A stretch of 64,000 nucleotides of DNA from positions 124,001 through 188,000 of the forward strand of contig JAAEAF010000183.1 in the NCBI GenBank assembly GCA_011037195.1, written 5' to 3'. The position numbers and the translations under genes were made by a program. The notes beneath the pieces are model-generated. The model did no database searches, was not told the DNA's origin, and saw nothing but the letters and a program-made list of their open reading frames with translations. Origin of the DNA: Triatoma infestans. Its lineage: Eukaryota; Arthropoda; Insecta; Hemiptera; Reduviidae. This document shows, in pieces, positions 11,380-21,925 of this stretch (positions are counted from its first letter, which is position 1; each line of letters opens with the position of its first letter).

Positions 11380-11520
11380 ACAACACTAATGTGAAAATAC
11401 TGCCTATCACTGGGAAAGTGTGCTGTAGAGGCTGAAGAGAAAATCTAAGAGCAGCATTACTGTATTCGGAACCAGGACTAGACATGGAAGTATCCAGCCC
11501 TTGAAGCAATTAGTAATACC
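11380..11520 (-). repeat. SINE-1 remnant (tRNA-derived)
   Basis: The reverse strand matches the body of the SINE at 38524-38755: TAGTCCTGGTTCCGAATACAG (degenerate B box), GCTGCTCTTAGATTTTCTCTTC, GCCTCTACAGC and AGTGATAGGCAGT. The A-box region is lost or unrecognisable. Confidence 0.55.
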
Positions 11521-11529
11521 TCACAGATC

Positions 11530-14170
11530 TATACAACAATTTGGTTTAAAACTATGTGACTAAGAAATGCAGATCAACAGAATTTTTTAAAAAAATTATT
11601 TAATGTAATGAAATGAGAAATATATAAAAATGATGAAAAATTGAAGTAAGAAAAATTATTGACTAAACGCAATGTAGTTTTATTTATATTGATGAGAAAA
11701 TGAAGGAATAAATTCAATTCTTTTTTTCAAAATTAAATTTAAACAAATGTGTAAAGGCAAATTATTGATATTATGCTAAAACGTTATAAGCTTCAAATAC
11801 TCTGTTAATTTGTACAAAAATAATTTTATAAGGACAACTACTTAAAGTTTTAATAATTGAAAAGCCTAATAGTTGGCATGATTATCACTAGAATGCGGGT
11901 ATGTTTAGTAAAGGCGCAACTATTCCTGGGTCAGTAAATTGTTTTTCTCTTTGCCTTCATGCCATCATTGGTCGAGTGACAAGTTTTTACTCGCCTTGGG
12001 TTCATTTTTCTTTCTGATGATATTTTAGATTTAATAATTTTTGCTTCCTGTTTAGATTTAACAAGAGGATCACTTTGATTCGAAGGTTTTCTTTGATCAA
12101 AATCCCGTTAACGAAATGCCACTTTCCTAAATGTAGTTTTTTTTTTTCAGTTTTTACATTTTTTCGAAAGTGACTGACTCTAACAGTTTCTTTAAACTAG
12201 GTGCACGGCAAGGTAACTATTAGCTATATACCTATAGCATTAGCATTTCTATTTGAATACACGTTTGAACACACTTTAATGACATTGCACTCACAGTTTG
12301 ATATTTATAATATTTGAGAAATACTTTATAAAAGAGTGTGAATCAAAGGGTTGAGTGACCGAGCGAATAATGATGTTGACTGGTAATTTGGTAATGTAGC
12401 TACTGTGGCTAGAGCTTGATGAGAACTGTCTGGTCTTTAAAAGGGCTTTTAACAGACAGCTGAATGCCAGTTAATTGCTTGTTATAAGCAATTGTTTGAA
12501 GTAACTCTTTGAGACTAGTATTGAGGACACCTAGATACAGTAAGCTCTTGAATGCTTGGTCTCATTTCTAACTTCTAGCTCTTTCCTTCTTGATAGTTTG
12601 TTTAAGACTTCTTTGTGTCCAGATTTTTATCTGCTTCAAATGTTGACTCAAGACTACTAAAGCTCTCAAATACCAGGATTTTATATAATTTGTTTTAACA
12701 CTTAGCAGGAGTTTAGACAAGAGCTTTTAGTGCTCTTAGAGGGCTTTTAGAGCTTGGTTTTTCAAAGTTGTAGCCCATTTGCCAGTACAATGCAATGGGC
12801 TTGATCGAATGGGGGCATAAGAACTCGTTGAAGGTGCACGTTGAAATGTTTTAGGGTGTGATGTGTTGTAGTATGTTTGTAGTTAGTTGCACGAGCGGTT
12901 TTGTAAAAGGGCTTGTATGTTTGAGATAGAAGTATTAGTAATAATCAAGAGAGCTCCACTGTTTTTAAAATAGATATATTCTCTAAGAGAAATTAAATTA
13001 CTTTAAAATATCACAATAATAAGCTGTTATGTTATTACTTAAAACTGGTACAGTTCTGATGTGTTCTCCTTGGTGTCTACAATAAGTCTGTCTTGAAGGA
13101 ATGCTCTCTTTAGCGGGGGATTTTCTTTTACAAAAGAGTTGGCCTAACGGGTTTTTGTGCCTTTGATTTCCTAATAGCAATGGCCTAGATTGTAGTATAC
13201 CTGGCTCTGTACCCATCACTAAATACACTATTTGAACTATCTAATTTTCACAAAACAATTTTCTAAAACTATTATTTTTCCATTTCGTTCTTCCACTACA
13301 TTATCTAGTTATATTTTCTTGCTTCCATCACAACGTAGTGCGATATTAGTGCTAATGCGGTTGATATCACCAACAACTAAAAGTTTCCAGCGCTTTGTTG
13401 TTCGTTCTGGTGAATTTCCCTCATATGGTAACAATATTTTATTGCTCATTGATTGCCGTAGTGAGTTAAATTCGCTGTGTTGGCCTTGGATTATTTCTAA
13501 AGTGTCATTATTTAATGAAATACTAAGTGAACTATGATTGCCACCCGCGTGATGTCTAATCGAAGTTGGACTAAGCGCAAAAAAAAAAAAAGAAAAAAAA
13601 GATCGTACAGCCATCATGAAAATATACACTATTTTACTTTATTTTATATATAATTAAGGACAAACTTGTAACAGTGAATTTATCTGACAAATTGTTATTT
13701 TATTCTTGTTAACTTTTTATCTTTAAGCATTTATTTAAAACTGACTGGAATGTGTATTTTTTAAATTAACATTTGTATTTTATATAAACATCATAACGTT
13801 CTCTCTTTGAGAAGCACTCTTCCTCACTTAAATAAACAGTGAAGAGAGAGAGAAAAAAAAAATTAACACGTCATTATTTAACGAAGCATTTACTTTTAAG
13901 TAAAGGGTAGCAATTAATTAAAAAGTTCCTCATAGCAAGATTAAATATTTGTTTTAATATATCCAAGAACTCTCCGACTCAAAATAATGCAAATGTGTAT
14001 AACTAAAGTTTAAATCGGAAAACAAATTTGGAGTAAATGATTTCAATTATTGAATTTTATGATTAATTTTATCAAATATCATATTATCTTCTTTTACACT
14101 CGGATCAAAATAATATTATATTATTTTCTGCAACAGTTAAATCTTAAAAAAAAAAAAAAATAATAATAAT
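11530..14170. other. No gene recognised; possible LTR-C-like block at 12390-12500
   Basis: Open frames here (for example 13629-13309 on the minus strand) show no domain that I recognise. The block around 12397-12500 (GGCTAGAGCTTGATGAGAAC, then GGGCTTTTAACAGACAGCTGAA) resembles the LTR-like repeats at 43530-43600 and 36700-36780, so a diverged third copy may lie here. A mixed A-run is at about 13580-13600. Confidence 0.35.
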
Positions 14171-14633
14171 AATCTGGTGTGAAACACTCACAAAACTTTC
14201 TCTTACACCAGTTCTCAAAATTGCAAAATTGTAATTAATAAATTTTATAGTTAGTGTTTACTAAATTTAATGAAATTTGTTGAAAAATTAAAAAAAAAAA
14301 CTGTTCAGTACAAACGCACTTCCGGTTTATTAATTTTCTGGAAACTAGGAATTTTGGCAATCTGTTTATTTCTAATTAATTTCGTTTAGATGGTAGAATT
14401 GTGTAATGAACTATGATAGGATTTTAGGAGGTAACATAACCCCGTCATTCCCCCAAAGGCCACCTTAAATGATTTTACCAGAAGAAATGTTTCAAATAAA
14501 AGTTGTAGCTGTTTATATGTGTGTAGTTCATATTCCTAGTTTGAAGAAAATTGTTTTTGGCCGTATTAGAGAAAAATACATTTCAGTAAGAAAGCATTTC
14601 ACTGAAGATGGATTTTTTTCAAACTCGGAATTT

Positions 14634-14800
14634 ACGTCCAACTACCAATTTAGGTGTCGTGGACGGGGACGGAAGCACCTACTTTACTATTAACATTTTT
14701 TAAACAAATATAAAATTTAGTAATTATTCGCTGGACTTGAACTGGGGTCCTCCCACTTACAAGTCCACGTTCATAACCACTACACCAACACCCACCCCAA
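14634..14800 (-). repeat. SINE-2, tRNA-derived, copy 1
   Basis: The minus strand starts TGGGGTGGGTGTTGG. It contains an RNA polymerase III A-box-like TGGTGTAGTGGTTATGAACG (14787-14768) and a B-box-like AGTTCAAGTCC (14743-14733) at tRNA spacing. It then runs through an AT-rich body to CACCTAAATTGGTAGTTGGACG. A second copy at 60904-61070 shares both head and body. The tRNA cloverleaf is degenerate, so this is a SINE and not a tRNA gene. It sits inside an HR repeat, so it arrived later. Confidence 0.65.
14768..14787 (-). promoter_or_regulatory. Pol III A box of SINE-2
   Basis: TGGTGTAGTGGTTATGAACG on the minus strand matches the tRNA A box TRGYNNARNGG, with the B box about 25 bp downstream. Confidence 0.5.
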
Positions 14801-15140
14801 TTAATATTATTTAGATGACAGAATTGTATAATAAACTGAAATAGCACTTTAGAGGAAAACCTGACCCCCCCATCTCTCCCCCCAAAAAGTGCCCTTTAAT
14901 GAACTTTCCAAAGAGAATTGTTTTAAATAAAAGTTGTTGTTCTTTATATATAGATATAGAAAGAAAATCGTCGGAGCCAATTCTGAGAAAAATCGCAAGA
15001 AAATAAAAAATTCAGTAAAGTTGTACATCCGGTTCAGAAATTTTGACAGAATTTTGTCTGTCGGATCCCATGGTGACAGTAACGGAACTTTTTTTGGATT
15101 ACAAATACGTACTTCTTCTTACTAGTAGTAAGAGAAAGTA

Positions 15141-15657
15141 AAAAGATTGTAAAAGCAATTAAAATTAAACGATGTTTTCTCGTTCATGAAAATTGAGTGG
15201 GATACCTTCAGTAAAGTTAATAAAGGATTAAAAAAAAATATATATTTGAATACAATCAATCTCTTTATATTGCTTTTAAATGAATAAAACAAACATTTAT
15301 CTATGACTTTGATCGTTAGTTTTCTAAACTTGCGAAGTATGTACATGAAAATACATCGATATATACCAGCTTAAAATGCGATTATTAGATCTCAAAGCCC
15401 TTCAGAAAGAAATAGCCATTACTTTACTTACAGCTAAGCATATAGAGCTGAAATATAGCAACAATCATAACATACAGCGCAAATAAGCATAATTACAGGT
15501 AGCAAAAATTGTTATACAAGTCAGTCATCTATCTTGCATGATGGGATATTTTGAGAAGAGGTTCACTGTTTGTAATTAAGTGTTTGAGGTAAATCTTTTT
15601 TCTTTTCTTATGTCTTGCCAATAAAATTTTTCAACCATTCGATCCTAAATCTAAATA
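15141..15657. other. AT-rich spacer, nothing recognised
   Basis: No domain or repeat is recognised between the HR repeat and the mariner. Confidence 0.4.
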
Positions 15658-16988
15658 CGAGGCATGTCCAGTAAGTAAGTGTACTGAGGCTCTAACGGCC
15701 GGAGGGATTTTGTTTTCGACATGTTGGCTACAATGTCGTGTAGCCTGATTCCTCCCCTCCGCAACGAGACCGGTTGGAGGTCAGTACGTTGAGAACTGTC
15801 GACGCGACAATACGTTTCGTGAAAAATGTCAATCCAATCTCCCGCCAAGTGTGAAATACGCGGCGTCATCCATTATCTCGTTTGGAAGGGAAAAACTCCG
15901 GTTGAGGTTTATAATGAGGTAAAAACTTCATATGGTGATAAAGCTGTGAATCGTACGAGTGTGTTGAAGTGGTGTCGCGAGTTTAAAAACGGTCGTACGT
16001 CTGTGCATGATGATCAGAGGAGCGGAAAACTTCAATTGTGACTGACGAAATTTGGAAAAAATCGAAAATGCGCTCCGTGACGATCGCAGATTGACTGTGG
16101 ATGAACTTTCTGCGATGTTTCCGCAAACCTCCAGATCTCTGTTACACGAAACCATCACAGAACCCTCGGATATCGGAAACTGTCCGCGAGGTGGGTCCCA
16201 AAACAGCTGACAGACCAACACAAGTTGAATCGAGTGGAGGCCGGGCAAGAGTTTTTGAGACGCTACAAACTCCATGGAGATGAATTTCTCCTCTCCATCA
16301 TTACTGGAGATGAAACTTGGGTTACACACTACACACCTGAAACCAAATGGCAGTCTCAACAGTGGCGTCACACCTCTTCACCCTCCGCCAAAAAGTTCAA
16401 AACCACAATTTCAGCCAAGAAATGGCATCCATGTTTTGGGACTGTCAAGGCATAATTTTAATTGAATATATGCCTCAAGGGGAGACCATCAACTCTGCAA
16501 GATACTGTGAGACCCTAAAAAAATTGCGGAGGGCGAATCAGAACAAAAGGAGAGGCATGTGCTGACAAAGGAGTCTGCCTGCTGCAAGACAATGCCAGGC
16601 CACACACGGCCAACGCCACGAAGGAACTGCTTGTCTCGTTTAAATGGGATGTCCTGAACCATCCCGCGCATACCCTTGACCTAGCACCTTCAGATTACTA
16701 TCTCTTTACCTCCCTGAAGCTGCACATGGGTGGAAAAAAGGTTTTCAACCGACGAGGAGGTGAAGGGGAGGTGGAGAAGTGGACGAAGGGGTTGGCGGGA
16801 AACTACTTCGAGGAAGGCATCAAAAAATTAATACCCCGGTTCACCACCTGCATTGAGAGGAATGGTGACTATGTCGAAAAATAGCTTACATATGTACTAA
16901 TGTAACCAGGTAATTTTTTTGTTAAAATAAAAATTTTTGTAACCTACAAAAATTCAGTACACTTACTTACTTTACTGGACATGCCTCG
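15658..16988 (+). mobile_element. Complete mariner element, 1331 bp
   Basis: Terminal inverted repeats of about 30 bp are visible: CGAGGCATGTCCAGTAAGTA at the left and its near-exact reverse complement ending at 16988. Both ends are flanked by TA (15656-15657 and 16989-16990), the mariner target duplication. The length is that of a full mariner (about 1.3 kb). The single transposase gene inside is decayed. Short uncorrupted inverted repeats make it potentially mobilisable by a related active transposase. Confidence 0.9.
15826..16884 (+). pseudogene. Mariner transposase (D,D34D), frameshifted
   Basis: The start ATG at 15826 opens MSIQSPAKCEIRGVIHYL, then a helix-turn-helix region ending RTSVHDDQRSGKL, and hits a frameshift and stop at 16039. 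Other frames continue: ELSAMFPQ-like, HETIT, NRVEAGQEFLRRYKLHGDEF, and SIITGDETWVTHYTPETK (first catalytic Asp). A frame from about 16430 includes FWDCQGIILIEYMPQGETIN and YCETLKKLRRA. Then come LLQDNARPHTANATKEL (second Asp) and TLDLAPSDYYLFTSLK (third Asp, 34 residues on). It ends near EGIKKLIPRFTTCIERNGDYVEK with a TAG around 16882. Order and length match a 345-residue mariner transposase. At least four frameshifts make it nonfunctional, though all three catalytic Asp codons survive. Confidence 0.88.
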
Positions 16989-17015
16989 TAAATTGTTATT
17001 TTTTATTAGCGAATA

Positions 17016-18000
17016 TCTGGTGTGTATCACTCACACGACTTTCTCTTGCTGAAGTTTACAGAATTATAATTGACGAAATTTTCTTCAAAGTTATAATTTT
17101 TACAAAATGATTATTTTGTCTTCAATAGAAGAATCTAAACTTAATAAAATTAGAATAGTTTTTCAAATCGTCAGGCCTTCAAAATTATAACGAGTTGTTT
17201 ATACGGCAATGGCCAGGGGAGTTTTTGTTTTTTAAGAGAAAATAATTCTTTATTGCTCTACGTTTCGGGCACCATTGGTGTGCCTTTCTTCAGGAGCTCC
17301 AATGGGTGAGACACATCTCAACATTTTCAATGTAAACATACCCCAAAGAGCTCCTGAAGAATGGCATTCATCAATGGTACCCAAAACGTAGAGCAATAAA
17401 AAAAGAATTCGTTTTTTTCTTTGAAAAAAAAAACTCTTCCGGTCATTGCCATATAAATATCTCGTAATAAAATTACTTTTACGAGGAAAGCATAACACCC
17501 CCCTTTGAATGAACTTCTTTGAATGGACTTTGAAAGTTTACAACAAAAATCAATAAGTCTCTAAATTCATAGTTAATGTGTTTAACAAATTTAAATGAAA
17601 TCCATCTAATAACATTGCGAAACTGGAAAATCCTATTTCCGGTCAACGAGAAATGTTTAAATTTAAAAATTTTAGCTGTTTATATGGATAGTATATATAT
17701 TTTGTTTAAAGAAAATTTGTTGGAGTCATTTTTCGATAAATTTGCTAAAAAAGTAAAAGTATTACTTCCGGTAGGATATTTCGATCAATACCTTATTGTC
17801 TCAGGTCCCCTAGTGAAACATAAACGAAATATCAAGTTTGAACTTTCTAGGATTTTCATTTTTGAGTTATCCTGACCAATTTATATATATAAAAAAACAA
17901 AAAAACACTTTTTCGGATTAAGGGGACCTCAAAACGTGTATTTCTGGTGAAAACGTGATATCGAATCGCAATAAATACTTATCCTCATAGGAGTAAGTGA
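17016..18000 (+). repeat. HR repeat copy interrupted by an inverted-repeat element
   Basis: It begins TCTGGTGTGTATCACTCAC and ACTTTCTCTTGC. It ends CTCAGG-like (AAGGGGACCTCAAAACGTG), ATTTCTGGTGAAAACGTG and the hairpin ACTTATCCTCATAGGAGTAAGT (17977-17998). Internal HR boxes (GAGGAAAGCATAACACCCC, TATTTCCGGTCAACG, TACTTCCGGTAGG) are present. The foldback at 17191-17465 lies inside. Confidence 0.6.
17191..17465. repeat. Foldback repeat with hammerhead-like motifs (second family)
   Basis: Two inverted arms of about 110-115 bp (about 17191-17300 and 17345-17465) flank a spacer of about 45 bp. Matching landmarks in both arms, outside to inside, are GGCAATG-GCC, a T/A-rich tract, GAATTCTTTATTGCTCTACGTTTCGGGC (partly), CTTCAGGAGCTC. 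On the minus strand of the left arm the sequence reads GCTC, CTGAAGA, a GGCAC/GTGCC hairpin, GAAA, CGT, A, GAGC. GCTC and GAGC pair, as in hammerhead stem I. The right arm, on the plus strand, carries a degenerate version (GAAA read as AAAA). No coding. It shares layout but not sequence with the FB family. Confidence 0.6.
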
Positions 18001-18009
18001 CTATAAAAA

Positions 18010-19020
18010 TAATAGGGACCAAGCATTGGTTTTTTTCAGAAATAAAACGTTTGTATTAATAAATCAATATTATTAGCTATTTTTGAAATGCAATCATAAA
18101 TAATAATGGAACGCTGTCCGGATGTGCGGCAGTGCACTTAAAATACACCGGGTGCCAATGACCATAGCAGTTGACGCGCCTTAAATCAAGAAATACTAAA
18201 AAAAAAAAAAAAAAAAATTGCTTTAAATTAGCAATATTTAAAACCTTAAATAAACTTTGGCTGGCCTTAATGAAAGCCGTCTATATTAGAAGGCACCACT
18301 GTTCGTCCCTTTAATAGAGAAAAATCAACCATCTCAACCCTTGACGGCAAAATGATTCGAAAGAGAAAAGCGTGTTTTTCCAAGTGCCCATTGGTTGGAA
18401 GCAAGGAATGGTGAAAGGCCGATGGATGAACGAGTGTGAGGGATATAATATATATATGTATAAATATAATAGAACGCCCAGGGAGGGTTATGGGCTGGGC
18501 TGGTTAGAACAATAAATTATGAATTAGCCGTCCAGAGGCGGGTGGCTAATGGAATATCTGGAGTGAAATACAGCTGCGTCACAGCATTATATTGGGGAGA
18601 GCGAATGCTTTGTGTGAGTGGTTTTCCAAACCGGCCGCTTTATTCCCCATCTATTGACGTTTCACTGTTACGCTTTATTTTCTCTCTCTTACATTTTCCT
18701 GTTACTAGTAAAAAATCCATCAGAATTTACAAAGATTTTTAGTGTCATTACATTTTTGTTATTTTTTTTTTTAAGCATTTCAGATTTTTTATCAGTAAAT
18801 ATTTAGGTTAAGTGAAAACACTTCTGAATATAGAACTGTGAGAAGAATTTCATTTGTTATAGAGGGTGTTGCTTATATTATAAAGAATTATTTGTTTACA
18901 ATTTTTACAAACATTCTTATCGTTTACAAACAACGTTAAGAGAATAATATTAAATTAAATTATTGAAAATCGTCTTTATAAAAGTACAAGTAATATTCCT
19001 TATATAGAAAAAAAAAAGAA
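18010..19020. other. No gene recognised
   Basis: AT-rich with an A-run at about 18199-18217 and a moderately GC-rich block at 18100-18670 that I could not assign. Confidence 0.35.
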
Positions 19021-19022
19021 AA

Positions 19023-19295
19023 TCTGGTGTGAAACACTCACACGGCATTCTCTTACTTCAGTTACACAAATTTAATTACCATATTTCTTCGAACTTATAA
19101 TTATTACTAAATATTCGCTTGTTTTCAATTTTAAATTAATTGGAGAAGCTGAACTTAACAAAAATGTATTTTTTTTTTTTAAGAAACCATAACCTCCAAA
19201 CTCTCCCAAAACTTGTTTAAATGAACTTTCTCAGAATAAAAGTTTCCAATAAAAGTGATAGGTCTCTGAATTCATAGTTATCAGGCGAAATTCAG
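19023..19295 (+). repeat. HR repeat, 5' part only
   Basis: It starts TCTGGTGTGAAACACTCAC and ACGGCATTCTCTTACTTC. It continues through AACCATAACCTCCAAACTC and AATAAAAGTGATAGGTCTC, then gives way to LINE RNase H sequence at about 19295. Confidence 0.6.
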
Positions 19296-19904
19296 AATCA
19301 GATGATACTTATCCTGTCCGACAATCAGGCTGCATTAAAACACTGAGCTCTTGTGTTATCAGTTCCAAAATGGTTTGGGAATGCCTAGGTAAGCTTAACG
19401 ACCTAGGCAAAAGAAATAAAGTTACCCTATTCTGGGTGCAGGGATATGTCGGCGTGGAAGGTAATGAAGTAGCTGATACCGTGCCAAAAGAAGGCTCTGC
19501 AACTCTTCTCTTGGAGCGTGAGACCTTTTGCCGAATCAGCGACCAGGTATTCTTGGAAGAAATCAAGAAAGAGGAGGTGGCGAAAGGAGCACGTCTCTGA
19601 AACACTCTTCCGGGAGTGAGGCAGGCCAAGGTCTGTCTGGGAGATTACAAACAGGAAAGGTCGAAAGCCTACATCAGTATGAGTAAAAACAAGATCCGTA
19701 TTCTGACGGGATTTCTTACAGGGCACTACAGACTTAGTGGTTACCTGAGGAAGCTAGGCCTAGAAGATGATGGCTCATGCAGATTCTGCGGAGGGAGATG
19801 GAGGAAACACCAATACATCTCCTCACCGACTGCGACGTCGTCATCCAAAAAAGATTCACGGGATTCTTTAGGAAGCCCAACTCAACTTGGAGAGGGCATT
19901 GTAG
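19296..19904 (+). pseudogene. LINE RNase H and tail remnant, tandem copy A
   Basis: It opens with ILSDNQAALKH (the DSQAA segment of LINE RNase H). Then come SKMVWECLGKLNDLG, KVTLFWVQGYVGVEGNEVAD (WVPGH-x-GxxGNExAD motif, with Pro-Gly-His read as Gln-Gly-Tyr), VRQAKVCLGDY, SKNKIRILTGFLTGHYRL and a C-x2-C-like end (CRFCGGRWR). The family is the Jockey-type LINE seen again at 44.6-45.8 kb, including its last residues before a TAG at about 19894. Stops and frameshifts are frequent. The reverse transcriptase is absent. Confidence 0.7.
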
Positions 19905-20395
19905 ATGAGCAAGTGGCCGACACCCTTGCAAAAGAAGGCGCTGCAATCTCCTTTCTTGGGGCCTGAGCCCTTTTGCGGAATGAGCGACCGGGTATTCTTG
20001 GAAAAAATCAAGAAAGAGGAGGTGGTGAAAAGAGCACATCTCTCTCGGAAATGAGGCAGGCCAAGATCTGTCTGGGAGGTTACAACCTGGAAAGGTTAAA
20101 TGCTTGCATCAGTCTGAGTAAAAACAAGATCCGTATTCTTATGGGGCATGCAGTGCTCAGGGGAAACCTGAGGAAGATGGGCGTAGAAGATGATGGTGCA
20201 TACAGATTCTGCGGGGGGGGGAGATGGAGGTAACTCCAATACACCTCCTCACCAAAGAAGTCACCCAAAAAAGATTCAACAGCTTGGGTTGTTACCATGT
20301 GGGGGAGGGTGAATTTACCCATCCTAGAACCATCCAAGATTCTGGGATTCCTAAGGAAGCTCAACGTGGAGAGGGTGCTGTAGATGAGCAAGCTC
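19905..20395 (+). pseudogene. LINE RNase H and tail remnant, tandem copy B
   Basis: It repeats copy A from the GNE-x-ADT position onward (VADTLAKEGAAISFLG, then MRQAKICLGGYNLERL, SKNKIRILMGHAVLRG, CGGGRWR). It ends at the equivalent stop (ILGFLRKLNVERVL) followed by the same ATGAGCAAG. The repeat joins directly after the stop of copy A, so this is a local tandem duplication or two nested truncated insertions. It is frameshifted and nonfunctional. Confidence 0.65.
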
Positions 20396-20490
20396 ACCTA
20401 CGGTACCAGACGAGGATAGATTACCTGATGGTTGCAATGTGTAGTGGAATCGTTTATTGGATGATCTGATCCCACCGTAATACTACAAGA

Positions 20491-21109
20491 TGTAGTGGAA
20501 TCGTTTAATGTGATTCCTGAGGTATGTAGTAGATGTCTTGAAAAGGGCGGAAGTTAGTTTAGATATTTTTGGAAGTTAGTGCTCGAATTATTAACACGGA
20601 TTTTATAAAAATAGACTGTATTTGAACAATAATTTAACCGTAAAAAATGGTAACTATTAACAGGAAATACTTAGAAATAAAATAGGAGATAAATAACTAA
20701 TAATTAGAATGAACTAAGATGCACAACTAAGGAAATAAGTGTAAATAAAACCTGTATAGGGACGCGGAAACTGCTGCTCGTATAATAATCTTGAAGATGT
20801 ACTGAAGTATAATCGTATAATCATGCCCTCTTCCAATCGGGCGAAGTTTATAAATTAGTGTTGGCCACACTCACACCAAGACATCTATCCTAGTGTGCGA
20901 CCTTGGTTAGTTTGGTGACCACCGACTTAGGTCAGTGGCCAGCCTTAGCGGTGCTTGCTTTGATGTAAAGGTATTTACCCTTGGTTTGTTTGTTTGGCGC
21001 GGCCTTGTCTTGAAGTCAGGCAGCTGGCTAGGCCACTAGTTGTAAATTATTCTTTCTTTGTTATTATTATGAAAGTTTGACATTGCTATGACTTTGCCAT
21101 GTCATTACA
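20491..21109 (+). mobile_element. LTR-like repeat, family B, copy 1
   Basis: About 620 bp, aligning end to end with 55234-55875. It begins TGTAGTGGAATCG (TGTAATGG in the other copy) and ends CCATGTCATTACA, giving TG...CA termini with a short inverted repeat TGTAATG/CATTACA. Shared internal blocks include AGGGCGGAAGTTAGTTT, GTGTTGGCCACACTCACACC, CCTAGTGTGCGACC and ACTAGTTGTAAATTATT. No open frame. This is the structure of a solo LTR. A 16-bp piece of its start (GTAGTGGAATCGTTTA) also occurs 54 bp upstream at 20437. Clean target duplications were not found. Confidence 0.7.
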
Positions 21110-21318
21110 CAGTGTAATCACATAGACTTGCACAGAGCAAATACAATTGATACACTCTATTGTTACATTTGAGTGTATCCAACTGTATTTGCTCTGTGCA
21201 AGTGTATGTTATTACGCAGCTTGGCAAAAATATCCTGATGATGGGCGAACGCCCTAAACTGGTCGATGACCACAAAAAGAAGCAGGCTATCATGGAAAAT
21301 ATCTCTGATGTTGAAATA
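21110..21318 (+). repeat. FB foldback element, truncated copy
   Basis: It begins inside the left arm (TAATCACATAGACTTGCACAG) and includes the loop and a full right arm. The right arm carries CTGATGATGGGCGAACGCCC, then TAAA, CTGGTC and GATGACC, and ends ATCATGGAAAATATCTCTGATG. The arms pair through CTTGCACAGAGCAAATAC. The core GAAA reads TAAA, so the hammerhead-like motif is broken here. The left arm is cut where the LTR-B copy ends. Confidence 0.7.
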
Positions 21319-21539
21319 ATGTACTAAATAATTAGTTGTTCTTAATATTACAATATAATTAACGTTGATGGAATTATACTTGCGTTTTTAGGACATAATA
21401 ACTACCACAATCAGACCTATTATAATAGACAGATCTCCTGGCAGCAGCACTGCTAGCACCCTACAAAACAAGAGCAGTTTTTAAAATTAAGTCTAAATCA
21501 TTGGTTTACAAGAACCCCGTTAACATCCATAAATAAAAG

Positions 21540-21925
21540 TGAAAGGTTTTAGTAAATGCAGATAGCGTTTCAAGTTTAAAGGAAAAAAACTTAGGATCTG
21601 TTTTCTGTGAAAATTCCGGAAAAACTTACAAAAAATACGGTAAAGTTGCTATTTCCTGTTAACCTGTTCTATTCAAAATTGGAACTGCAGTAGTGTAATT
21701 AAAATTATACGGGTGGATGAAACGTACATTTTAATGAAGTGTCACTTTAAACAAAACTTTGAAATTAACTTTTAAAAAAATTAGGAAAAGAAACATAGAA
21801 AATTAAATTTTTCGGAGAAAAATCTATTAAATAAAAGCGATTGTAAGTATGTGTATAGTTAGTAGCAAAGCTTAAAGTAAAATTACGATCTGTTTGGGGA
21901 AAAGTCACCAAAAAGACTTCTTGTT
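21540..21925. repeat. Possible HR repeat fragments
   Basis: Blocks such as AATTCCGG, TATTTCCTGTTAACC and ATAAAAGCGATTGTAAGTATGTG recall HR monomer order but are diverged. Low confidence. Confidence 0.3.

Larger units (their letters stand above)
14173..15140 (+). repeat. HR repeat, near full-length copy with SINE insert
   Basis: It begins TCTGGTGTGAAACACTCAC followed by ACTTTCTCTTAC. It ends in the hairpin TTCTTCTTACTAGTAGTAAGAGAAAG at about 15112-15138. Internal HR monomer boxes occur in order: GCACTTCCGG, AACATAACCCC, TTTCAAATAAAAGTTGTAGC, CAGAATTGTATAATAAACTG, ACATCCGGTTCAG and GTCGGATCCCATGGTGA. Length is 968 bp including the 167-bp SINE at 14634-14800. It is the best single copy for defining both ends. 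It has no coding capacity; open frames across it are incidental. Confidence 0.7.

Noticed and set aside
14733..14800. Possible tRNA gene on minus strand
   Set aside because: The tRNA-like head is part of a 167-bp repeat with a second copy at 60904, so it is a SINE.
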